Source of the DNA: Candidatus Shapirobacteria bacterium
GTDB taxonomy: Bacteria > Patescibacteriota > Microgenomatia > UBA12405
DNA: 22,066 nucleotides
Assembly (NCBI GenBank): GCA_018500045.2
Contig: JAHBAQ020000103.1
Span: 1-22,066 of the forward strand
Direction: 5' to 3'
This document shows, one piece after another, positions 7,017 to 13,338 of this stretch. Every line of letters begins with the position of its first letter. Position 1 is the first letter of the stretch. A program made the translations under genes and the position numbers. The notes below the pieces were generated by a model. That model was not told the DNA's origin. It was given only the letters and a program-made list of their open reading frames with translations, and ran no database searches.

Positions 7017-7061
7017 GAATTATTACTAATTTACTAATTATTAATTAACTAATAGCTAGTT

Positions 7062-7544
7062 ATGGATATCCCAAATTTATCTTCTACACCATCAATTAAT
7101 CAGGAAAAATTAAAAATCCCCGGTACTCCCAAATTAGTTTATTTAATTATTATTGTTTTAGCCGTTACTTCGGGTTTTTGGATCTCCCGCTTTTGGCCCA
7201 CCAAAACTACTTCTACTCGAATTACTTCAGAGGATAGTCTGGTTAATAACCAAGCAACTCAGATAACTGAAGGTCAAGAGATTAAAGTTGGCACTCTTTA
7301 CGGTAATACCAGTAAAACATTTGCCGATAGTGCCATTGGTGTTGTTAAAGCTGGGGGAATCAGCGGTGAAGGTACTCACACCCTCGAACGCGAAGGAGGC
7401 AAAACTCAACACGCTGCTTTAACATCATCAGTCATTGATCTTGATCTTTTTATTGATAAAAAAGTTGAAGTCAAAGGTGAAACCAATGACTCCAATAAGG
7501 CTGGTTGGCTTATGGATGTCGGTAGTATCAAAATTCTTGAATAA
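7062..7544 (+). CDS. Small single-span membrane protein with OB-like C-terminal region
   Basis: A 160-residue protein without a clear family name. One membrane segment (about 25-45) follows a polar, proline-containing N-terminal tail of about 24 residues, which would be cytoplasmic. The outside part (about 46-160) has a polar linker. Then come short beta-strand-like segments: IKVGTLYGN, HAALTSSVIDLDLFIDKKVEVKGE and KAGWLMDVGSIKIL. The last stretch, a 'V-x-V-x-G-x...GWLMDVGxIxI' pattern, looks like a small OB-type barrel that might bind a ligand or partner; this is inference from strand pattern only. It starts the ftsEX operon and its stop lies one base before the ftsE ATG, so a role linked to FtsEX or wall cleavage is possible. 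Confidence 0.72.
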   Translation: MDIPNLSSTPSINQEKLKIPGTPKLVYLIIIVLAVTSGFWISRFWPTKTTSTRITSEDSLVNNQATQITEGQEIKVGTLYGNTSKTFADSAIGVVKAGGISGEGTHTLEREGGKTQHAALTSSVIDLDLFIDKKVEVKGETNDSNKAGWLMDVGSIKILE

Positions 7545-7545
7545 A

Positions 7546-8268
7546 ATGAAAATTATTTTTGATAATGTTGATAAAAATTTTGGACCCATTACGGCACTAA
7601 AAGGTGTCAACTTTACTATTGATCAGGGGGAATTTGTTTTTATAAGCGGACAATCTGGAGCTGGAAAATCTACTATTCTGAAACTTATTCTTAATCAAAT
7701 TAAACCTAGTTCTGGACAGGTTACCATTGATGATATTGACCTCACTCTTGGAAAAAAAGAAGCTATTGATAATATTCGTCGCCAAATCGGCGTTATTTTT
7801 CAGGATTATCAACTTATTACAGATAAATCTATTGAAGAAAATATCGCCTTAAGTCTCGATATTATTTCTTTTCCAAAAGACAAAATAGCTTCCAAAATTG
7901 ACGAGGTTATCAAACAGGTCAATCTCAACAGTCGTCGGTTCTTGTTTCCTTCACAATTATCCGGCGGCGAATTACAACGAGCTTCTCTGGCCAGGGCTTT
8001 AGCTATTGAGCCAAAAATCATTTTAGCTGATGAACCAACGGGTAATCTTGATGCTGAAAATTCTTGGAATTTAGTTAAACTTCTCAAAGACATCAATCAA
8101 AAAAATAACACCACCATTATTATGACTACTCACAATCAGGAAATTATTGAATCTTTAGCCAAAAGACTTATCGAAGTCAAAGATGGTTCAATTATCTTTG
8201 ATTCATCAGATAAACCCAAAAAATCTTCCAAAAAAACTATTAATTCAAAAAAACATGACCACAGTTAA
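7546..8268 (+). CDS. ftsE: Cell-division ATP-binding protein FtsE
   Basis: A 240-residue ABC ATPase. It contains Walker A GQSGAGKST (35-43), a Q-loop FQDYQL (Gln86), the signature LSGGE (138-142), Walker B IILADEP (158-164) and the switch histidine His196. The N-terminus (MKIIFDNVDKNFGP) and length match FtsE. The ATG at 7546 is chosen over an in-frame upstream ATG at 7435 because that extension would lie inside the preceding gene and has no counterpart in FtsE. FtsE uses ATP to drive conformational change in FtsX, which activates an extracytoplasmic wall hydrolase at the septum. The C-terminal tail (about 220-240) is Lys/Ser-rich and its coding region overlaps the ftsX start by 14 bases. Confidence 0.95.
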   Translation: MKIIFDNVDKNFGPITALKGVNFTIDQGEFVFISGQSGAGKSTILKLILNQIKPSSGQVTIDDIDLTLGKKEAIDNIRRQIGVIFQDYQLITDKSIEENIALSLDIISFPKDKIASKIDEVIKQVNLNSRRFLFPSQLSGGELQRASLARALAIEPKIILADEPTGNLDAENSWNLVKLLKDINQKNNTTIIMTTHNQEIIESLAKRLIEVKDGSIIFDSSDKPKKSSKKTINSKKHDHS

Positions 8269-9127
8269 TACTACTTGGCACCATATTCGTCGTTCTCCAA
8301 TTCAGAGTTTTACTGCTCTGATCCTTATGATATTTAGTTTTATTTTGATCTCGTCTTTTTTGGTCGTTAGTTCAGGCCTTGCTAATGTCTTAGGATATTT
8401 TGAAACTAAACCAGAAATCACTCTCTTTATTAAAGATGGCCTTGATAGTTCTGCTATAGAAAAAACCAAACAAGATCTATCTAATTATGTCGGTATCAAA
8501 GAAGTTAAATATATTTCCAAAGAAAAAGCTCTGGAAATATATAAACAACAAAATAAAGATAATCCTATGCTAACCGAAATGGTTACTGCCAATATTTTAC
8601 CCGCATCTTTCGAAGTTACTGTTTCTGATGCCGCAGTTTTAGAAAAAATTTATCAAAACTATGCTACTAAAACCGATGTTGTTGATGAAATTATCTACCA
8701 AAAGGATGTCATTAATTCATTACTCGACTGGACACGTATTATTCGTAAAAGTGGTTTGATCATTACTATTACCGTCATTTTAATCAGTTTCTTTTCTGTG
8801 GCCTCTATTATTGGAATGAAAACCACCAACAGAAAAGACGAAATTAAAATCAGTCGTCTTTTAGGCGCCTCAAACTTTTATGTCAAAAAACCATTCTTGG
8901 CCGAAGGTTTATTTTATGGATTTTTTGGTAGCTTTATCGGATCACTTTTAATTTTTTCCATTGTTATTTTAACCCGTCAATCCATCAATACTTTTTTTGA
9001 TCCGGTCGAATTTATCTCTAATAATATTGGCTTATACGGTATCACACTTCTTTCGGAAATATTGTTCGGTTGTTTAATTGGTTTGCTTGCCAGCTGGATT
9101 GGTGTTAAAAGATACATCAAATTTTAA
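8255..9127 (+). CDS. ftsX: Cell-division membrane protein FtsX
   Basis: A 290-residue FtsX-type permease-like protein. It has four membrane segments (about 20-44, 167-189, 217-240 and 262-286). A large extracytoplasmic domain lies between the first and second (about 45-165, including LILPASFEVTV-type strands). The cytoplasmic loop carries the conserved RLLGAS (201-206), the FtsX coupling motif next to FtsE. FtsX does not transport a solute. Its outer loop binds and activates the coiled coil of a murein hydrolase such as EnvC, PcsB or CwlO. Here the obvious partner is the coiled-coil protein that starts 4 bases downstream. The ATG at 8255 is chosen because an upstream in-frame start (8183) would add residues from within ftsE. 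Confidence 0.95.
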   Translation: MTTVNTTWHHIRRSPIQSFTALILMIFSFILISSFLVVSSGLANVLGYFETKPEITLFIKDGLDSSAIEKTKQDLSNYVGIKEVKYISKEKALEIYKQQNKDNPMLTEMVTANILPASFEVTVSDAAVLEKIYQNYATKTDVVDEIIYQKDVINSLLDWTRIIRKSGLIITITVILISFFSVASIIGMKTTNRKDEIKISRLLGASNFYVKKPFLAEGLFYGFFGSFIGSLLIFSIVILTRQSINTFFDPVEFISNNIGLYGITLLSEILFGCLIGLLASWIGVKRYIKF

Positions 9128-9131
9128 CCCG

Positions 9132-10313
9132 ATGCTTAAAAAATTAATTTTATTGTTACTATTTGTTTTATTTTTAACCTCCCCAAAAATAATTAGGGCG
9201 GAGGATACTGCTAATCTCCAAAAACAGATTGAAGAATATACCAAAAAACTTAATGAACTTGGCACTGCCAAAAACACTCTTTCCAATCAAATAAAACTTC
9301 TCGATTCTCAATATCAATTAACTCTCTTGAAAATTACCCAAACCGAGAATTCAATAAAAGTTCTAGAAAAAGAAATTAATCAATTAAGTGTTGAAATTGG
9401 CAAACTTGAAATTCAAATAAACCAACTTTCGGAAGAATATATTCATCAAACAATTCATAATTATAAACTTCAAAAACGCATTCCCTCGTTTGCTTATCTT
9501 TTTACTTCCAATTTAAATACCTTTCTTGAACAATACGAATATATCTCGTCTATTCAAAAAAACAGCCAAGATAATCTCATTAATCTAGAAACTATCAGGG
9601 CTAACTATGATGAACAAAAAACCTCAAAGGCTAAAAAACAGGATGAGCTTGAAAACCTTCAAAAAACCTTAGATAGTCAAAAAAATAGTTTAACCAGTCA
9701 AAAAACATCTAAAAACAATCTTTTGGAGTCGACCAAAAATGACGAAAAAAAATATCAGCAACTTTTGGCTGAAGCTCAATCTCAATTAGCTGCTATGAAA
9801 AACTTCTCCAGCTCGGCTGGTGGTAGTACTTGTCTTGATTCTGTACCTGGGTCGGGTAGTGATGGTAATTTTTATTCCCAACGCGATCCACGTTGGTGTA
9901 AACAATATATTGGAAACTCTCGAGATACTGTTGGTTCTGTTGGTTGTTATATTAATAGTATTTCAATGGTCTACAAAAAACTCGGTCATGACATTAGTCC
10001 TTCAGCCTATGCCGCTAATTCGAGTAATTTTTGGGGCAATACTGCCTTTATGTCTACTCCAAGACCTCCAGAGGGTTACATTTATAAACAGGTTAGTTAC
10101 AATAGCGGTGTTATCGATGGTGAGTTAAAGGCGGGTCGCTATGTTATTGCTCAAATGAAAATGTCCAATGTGGCCGGTATGCATTTTATTGTTATTATCA
10201 GCGGTAGTAATGGTAATTATAAAATCCATGATCCTTGGTTTGGTGCCGATCAAAATTTTTCCGATCGTTATTCTCCAGCCTTAGTTATGTCTCTTCGTCT
10301 CATCACAAAATAA
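9132..10313 (+). CDS. Secreted coiled-coil protein with C39-like domain, likely FtsEX-activated wall hydrolase
   Basis: A 393-residue protein. A signal peptide (1-23, ending IRA) is followed by a long coiled coil (about 25-225). In its middle a less regular section (HNYKLQKRIPSFAYLFTS, then FLEQYEYISSIQ) resembles the hairpin region of PcsB/CwlO/EnvC. After a Ser/Gly linker comes a papain-fold domain of the Peptidase_C39_2 type. It carries FYSQRDPRWCK, the nucleophile in VGSVGCYINSISMV (Cys272), GMHFIVI (His351) and KIHDPWFG (Asp367). The position right after ftsE-ftsX and the PcsB-like layout point to septal peptidoglycan cleavage under FtsEX control. The usual CHAP or NlpC/P60 catalytic domain is replaced by a C39-like one, so the bond cut is unknown. 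ATG at 9132 begins the signal peptide. Stop overlaps the terminator stem. Confidence 0.85.
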   Translation: MLKKLILLLLFVLFLTSPKIIRAEDTANLQKQIEEYTKKLNELGTAKNTLSNQIKLLDSQYQLTLLKITQTENSIKVLEKEINQLSVEIGKLEIQINQLSEEYIHQTIHNYKLQKRIPSFAYLFTSNLNTFLEQYEYISSIQKNSQDNLINLETIRANYDEQKTSKAKKQDELENLQKTLDSQKNSLTSQKTSKNNLLESTKNDEKKYQQLLAEAQSQLAAMKNFSSSAGGSTCLDSVPGSGSDGNFYSQRDPRWCKQYIGNSRDTVGSVGCYINSISMVYKKLGHDISPSAYAANSSNFWGNTAFMSTPRPPEGYIYKQVSYNSGVIDGELKAGRYVIAQMKMSNVAGMHFIVIISGSNGNYKIHDPWFGADQNFSDRYSPALVMSLRLITK

Positions 10314-10352
10314 AATCCCCCTCTTTTCAGAAGGGGATTTAATTGTTTTTTT
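10313..10352. terminator. Bidirectional intrinsic terminator
   Basis: AAATCCCC (10313-10320) pairs with GGGGATTT (10333-10340) around a 12-base loop. On the plus strand a run of seven T follows (10346-10352). On the minus strand the stem is followed by ATTTTATTTTG, also T-rich. It would end the ftsEX operon and the convergent surface-protein gene. It is the only strong terminator seen in the window. Confidence 0.85.
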
Positions 10353-10361
10353 AGTTAGAGA

Positions 10362-10991
10362 TTAAAAACCTCTGATCTTTTTTCTCAAAGCTAATCCGGA
10401 AATACCGGCTGTAATCACACCAATAGTTTGAAATATTACGTCCATACTACCGGTTTCAGGAACGATGACACCACTCTTAGTTCCAATGTAATAAATAGCA
10501 TCATCTTTTTCATTAATACCATCAACACTAGCCTTAGCTACGTTGGTTTCTTTTGCTAAAGTTTTGACTTCTTGAGCCTTATCAATTTTAGCTCTGATTA
10601 AAAAGTCTTTTGAATTTCCGGCATCAAGTTCATCAATAGTCCATTCAATTTTATTTTCAGTACTATTATAGGTGCCCGGGAAGAAAACTAATTTCAAAAA
10701 TGGAGGTAATTCATCGACCACTTTAATGTTTTTCATTTTAGTGGTACCAGTATTGGTTACCTTAATTTTAAATTCAACTACATCGTCTTGAGAAAAGACT
10801 TTTGTTGAACTTGAAATATTGTCGACATATTCCGAAGAATGAATCGATCTTAATTTCTTATCAATAGACAAAGTTTTTCTATTGTCTTCGTTAGAATAAG
10901 AATCAGCCTTAACCTTGGCTGGATTCAAAGAAGATCCAACTACCAAAGTAGCTAATGTAGCAGCTAAAAACAAATCTTTATTTAATTTCAT
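10362..10991 (-). CDS. DUF11 surface protein with VPETG sortase-type anchor
   Basis: A 209-residue exported protein. The signal peptide is residues 1-29 (cleavage after KVKA). The mature part holds one DUF11-type beta-sandwich (about 66-165), with the tell-tale DVVEFKIKVTNTGTTKMKNIKVVDELPP-type opening (given here in part) and WTIDELDAGNSKDF. The C-terminus is a cell-wall sorting signal: VPETG (177-181), a hydrophobic span (about 184-202) and the basic tail RKKIRGF. VPETG differs from LPXTG only in the first residue. Expected fate: sortase cleavage between Thr and Gly and covalent anchoring at the surface. No sortase gene lies in the window. If no matching sortase exists, the tail would simply be a membrane anchor. 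A strong consensus promoter suggests abundant expression. Confidence 0.85.
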   Translation of the reverse strand: MKLNKDLFLAATLATLVVGSSLNPAKVKADSYSNEDNRKTLSIDKKLRSIHSSEYVDNISSSTKVFSQDDVVEFKIKVTNTGTTKMKNIKVVDELPPFLKLVFFPGTYNSTENKIEWTIDELDAGNSKDFLIRAKIDKAQEVKTLAKETNVAKASVDGINEKDDAIYYIGTKSGVIVPETGSMDVIFQTIGVITAGISGLALRKKIRGF

Positions 10992-10992
10992 T

Positions 10993-11013
10993 ATTATTTA
11001 TCTAATAAATAAT
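10993..11013. repeat. 9-base inverted repeat in the surface-protein leader
   Basis: ATTATTTAT (10993-11001), centre CTA, then ATAAATAAT (11005-11013): perfect arms. It fills almost the entire predicted 5' leader of the minus-strand surface-protein gene, just upstream of its ATG (10989-10991). It could be an operator or a weak all-A/U mRNA hairpin at the translation start. Confidence 0.55.
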
Positions 11014-11021
11014 TATAGGCC

Positions 11022-11050
11022 ATTATATAAACAAAAAGTCTATTTGTCAA
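11022..11050 (-). promoter_or_regulatory. Perfect-consensus sigma70-type promoter for the surface protein
   Basis: On the minus strand: TTGACA (11050-11045), a 17-base spacer, then TATAAT (11027-11022). Both hexamers and the spacer are exact consensus. Predicted start near 11015 gives a leader of about 24 bases. A second TATAAT lies further downstream on the same strand (11012-11017). Confidence 0.85.
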
Positions 11051-11063
11051 GTTAATCCCGATA

Positions 11064-11092
11064 TTCACCAAAACCGATACTTTTGTTATACT
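11064..11092 (+). promoter_or_regulatory. Promoter of the glycosyltransferase operon
   Basis: TTCACC (11064-11069), a 17-base spacer, then an extended -10 TGTTATACT (11084-11092). The transcription start would fall at about 11099-11100, leaving a leader of only 3-4 bases before the ATG at 11103. It is back to back with the surface-protein promoter. Confidence 0.6.
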
Positions 11093-11105
11093 CATACTTA
11101 GTATG
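11093..11105. repeat. Palindrome over the transcription and translation start
   Basis: CATACT (11093-11098), centre T, AGTATG (11100-11105): a perfect 6-base dyad that ends with the start codon of the first glycosyltransferase and covers the predicted transcription start. Its position suits a repressor operator; no regulator gene is visible. Confidence 0.4.
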
Positions 11106-11834
11106 AATAAACCTATTCTTGATGAATTATCAGTCTTTTTTCCCTGTTATAACGAAGAAAAAAACATTCAAAATACCATTTCCAAGGCTATTCCTGTGTT
11201 AAATGAGTTAGTTAAAAAATGGGAAATTATTCTTATTAATGACGGCTCAAAAGATAATACTGCCACAGTTTTAGAAAAGATCAAAAAACAATATTCGAAA
11301 GATGATATTAGTATTATTACCCACAACCCCAATCGTGGCTACGGCGGTGCTCTCAAAAGCGGTCTTTACAACTCAAAATATCAATGGATTACTTTTACTG
11401 ATTCCGACGGTCAATTTGATTTTTCTGAAATTTCTAACCTAATCAAAAAACAACAATCAACCAAAGCCGATCTTGTTATTGGTTACTACCTCTCTCGCCA
11501 AGTCTCCAAAACCACTATTATTACTTCAAAAATCTGGGAATTAATCGTTTTTATTCTTTTTGGTCTCAAAGTTACCGATATCGATTGTGGTTTTAAATTA
11601 ATTAATAAAAAAATTGTTGACACAATTCCCAAACTCGAAGCTGAAAGGGGAGCTTTCATTAGTAGTGAATTTCTTATCAAAGCCAAAAAAGCTGGCTTCA
11701 AAATTGTCGAAATTGGTGTCCATCATTATCCGCGAACTGAAGGCAAAGCTACTGGTCGGAATATTAAAGTTATTTTAAAAAGTTTTTCTGATTTGTTCCG
11801 TCTTTGGTTTAAAATTAACTTTCACCGTGCTTAA
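11103..11834 (+). CDS. GT2 family polyprenyl-phosphate sugar synthase-like glycosyltransferase
   Basis: A 243-residue GT-A enzyme of the dolichyl-phosphate mannose/glucose synthase type. Motifs: VFFPCYNEEKNI (11-22), nucleotide-binding INDGSKDNT (45-53), RGYGGALKSG (78-87) and the metal-binding DSDGQFD (100-106). The DIDCGFKLI block (159-167) and HHYPRTEGKATG (207-218) are typical of this subgroup. It should move a sugar from a nucleotide donor to a polyprenyl phosphate on the cytoplasmic face. There are no clear added membrane helices; one hydrophobic stretch lies around 145-156. Its end overlaps the next gene by 8 bases, so donor synthase and GT-C enzyme are coupled. First gene of the locus. 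Confidence 0.9.
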   Translation: MNKPILDELSVFFPCYNEEKNIQNTISKAIPVLNELVKKWEIILINDGSKDNTATVLEKIKKQYSKDDISIITHNPNRGYGGALKSGLYNSKYQWITFTDSDGQFDFSEISNLIKKQQSTKADLVIGYYLSRQVSKTTIITSKIWELIVFILFGLKVTDIDCGFKLINKKIVDTIPKLEAERGAFISSEFLIKAKKAGFKIVEIGVHHYPRTEGKATGRNIKVILKSFSDLFRLWFKINFHRA

Positions 11835-13314
11835 ACTCAAAAAATTAGTTTTCTCAAATTGGTTACTTATTTCCATTGTCCTCCTTGGGTCTTTTTTAAG
11901 ACTCTACAAAATAGAGGGTTATATGGAGTTTTTGGGCGATCAAGGTCGTGACGTCTATATTATTCGTGATTTTCTCAAAAACGGTAATCTCTTTTTTATT
12001 GGCCCCCAAACCAGCATTGGTAATATGTATCTTGGCCCTTGGTTTTATTATCTAATTGCTCCGGCTTTACTAATTTCCAATTTTAATCCTATCGGACCAG
12101 CAATTTTTATCGCTCTCATTAATATTGCCACCATTATTCTTATTTATTTTGTCACTCAAAAATGGTTTAACCGCTCTGCTGGTTTAATTGCCGCTTTCCT
12201 TTTTGCTATATCACCAGTTGTTATTAAGTACTCTAATTTTATCTGGAATCCTAACATTATGCCCTTTTTTGCCCTTTTATTTATCTACTTCTTTTTCGAA
12301 GCCATTCTCAAAAACCAATATAAACTTTTTATTTACGCCTCTCTCGCTTTTATTATGGTTATCAATAGTCATTATTTAGGTTTGGCCATTTTACCTTTAC
12401 CCGGTATTTGTTGGCTTTTTCTCCTCATCAAGTTTATTAAATCCAAATCAAAATATCTCAAACCATTTCTTCTCAACTCATTTTTTGCCTTATTAATTTT
12501 TATTATTTCTCTTCTTCCTCAAATTCTTTTTGACATCAAACACAACGGTCAAAACATTAATGCTTTAATTCATTTTTTTACTTACCGTGAAACTACGGTT
12601 AATATCAAACCCTACAAGGCCATTCCAGAACTTCCCTCAATTTTCAACCAAATCAACACTGATCTTATCTCCAGTCGAGAAGTAATTCCCGGAATTATAA
12701 TCAGTTCATTTCTAATTATTTTGATTATTGCCTATTTTTTCAAGAAAAAATTACAAGATAAACCATATCTTATTCTTTTGGGTTGGTATATTTTTGGACT
12801 AGGTTCCCTAGCTCTCTACAAACAACATCTCTACGCTCATTATTTCGGTTTTTTATTCCCCGTCATTTTTATTATCTCTGGTGTTTTGATTAATAAGTTT
12901 AAATTAATCGGCATTCCTTTATTAATTTTTATTTCTTATTTGTCTTTCATTAATAATCCGTTTACTCAAAAACCAAATTATCAACTTCAACACGCTAGAA
13001 ATTTAGGCGAGGCCATAAATGAACATCAAAACTCCAATGATGGCCAATACAATCTATCAATGTTGGCCTCATACAATGATTTTCGAGCTCAGGCTCCAAG
13101 ATACTTCGTTAACCAGAATCAACTTTTACCAATGGAACAATATTCTCAAGCAAAAACTTTATTCATCATTATTGATGATCCGTCAAAATGGCCCAACAAT
13201 ATCAATTCTGATATTTGGGAAATAAATGTTTTTAAGGAAGATTCCACATATAATGTTTCGGAAGTGTTTTTCAGTTCTGACAATACTCAGATATTTAAAT
13301 TAACCAAACAATAA
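11827..13314 (+). CDS. GT-C membrane glycosyltransferase (GT39/ArnT-like)
   Basis: A 495-residue, very hydrophobic protein with roughly 10-12 membrane segments followed by a soluble tail from about residue 390. The first outer loop carries an acidic motif, GDQGRD (37-42), where GT-C enzymes keep the catalytic Asp. The following IGPQTSIGNMYLGPWFYYL is typical of GT39/PMT-like bacterial relatives. Expected reaction: transfer of a sugar from a polyprenyl-phosphate donor to a glycan, lipid or protein outside the membrane. The start is GTG at 11827, inside the end of the GT2 gene; the first ten residues lead straight into the first helix. The donor lipid is probably made by that overlapping GT2 (inference). 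Acceptor unknown. Confidence 0.82.
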   Translation: MLKLKKLVFSNWLLISIVLLGSFLRLYKIEGYMEFLGDQGRDVYIIRDFLKNGNLFFIGPQTSIGNMYLGPWFYYLIAPALLISNFNPIGPAIFIALINIATIILIYFVTQKWFNRSAGLIAAFLFAISPVVIKYSNFIWNPNIMPFFALLFIYFFFEAILKNQYKLFIYASLAFIMVINSHYLGLAILPLPGICWLFLLIKFIKSKSKYLKPFLLNSFFALLIFIISLLPQILFDIKHNGQNINALIHFFTYRETTVNIKPYKAIPELPSIFNQINTDLISSREVIPGIIISSFLIILIIAYFFKKKLQDKPYLILLGWYIFGLGSLALYKQHLYAHYFGFLFPVIFIISGVLINKFKLIGIPLLIFISYLSFINNPFTQKPNYQLQHARNLGEAINEHQNSNDGQYNLSMLASYNDFRAQAPRYFVNQNQLLPMEQYSQAKTLFIIIDDPSKWPNNINSDIWEINVFKEDSTYNVSEVFFSSDNTQIFKLTKQ

Positions 13315-13326
13315 ATACATTTTCTG

Positions 13327-13332
13327 TATAAT
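13327..13332 (+). promoter_or_regulatory. TATAAT box for internal leaderless start
   Basis: A perfect TATAAT sits in the 24-base gap between two genes and ends 6 bases before the ATG at 13339, so transcription would begin at the start codon. No good -35 is visible. It may give the second GT2/GT-C pair its own promoter. Confidence 0.45.
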
Positions 13333-13338
13333 AAAGAT

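Noticed and set aside
7047..7061. AACTA/TAGTT inverted repeat just before the ATG at 7062
   Set aside because: Five-base arms in very AT-rich sequence are expected by chance and the stem would be unstable.
7435..7545. N-terminal extension of FtsE from the ATG at 7435
   Set aside because: The extra 37 residues lie in another frame of the preceding gene and have no FtsE counterpart. The ATG at 7546 matches the family start.
8183..8254. N-terminal extension of FtsX inside ftsE
   Set aside because: The ATG at 8255 directly precedes the usual short cytoplasmic tail and first helix. The longer form would overlap ftsE by 86 bases.
9078..9131. GTG start for the coiled-coil hydrolase
   Set aside because: It would bury the signal peptide behind 18 extra residues encoded within ftsX. 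The ATG at 9132 gives a clean signal peptide.
10862..10990. Missing start or recent insertion at the minus-strand surface-protein gene
   Set aside because: The signal peptide begins cleanly at 10991 behind a strong promoter, and codon use looks like that of its neighbours. There is no sign of truncation.
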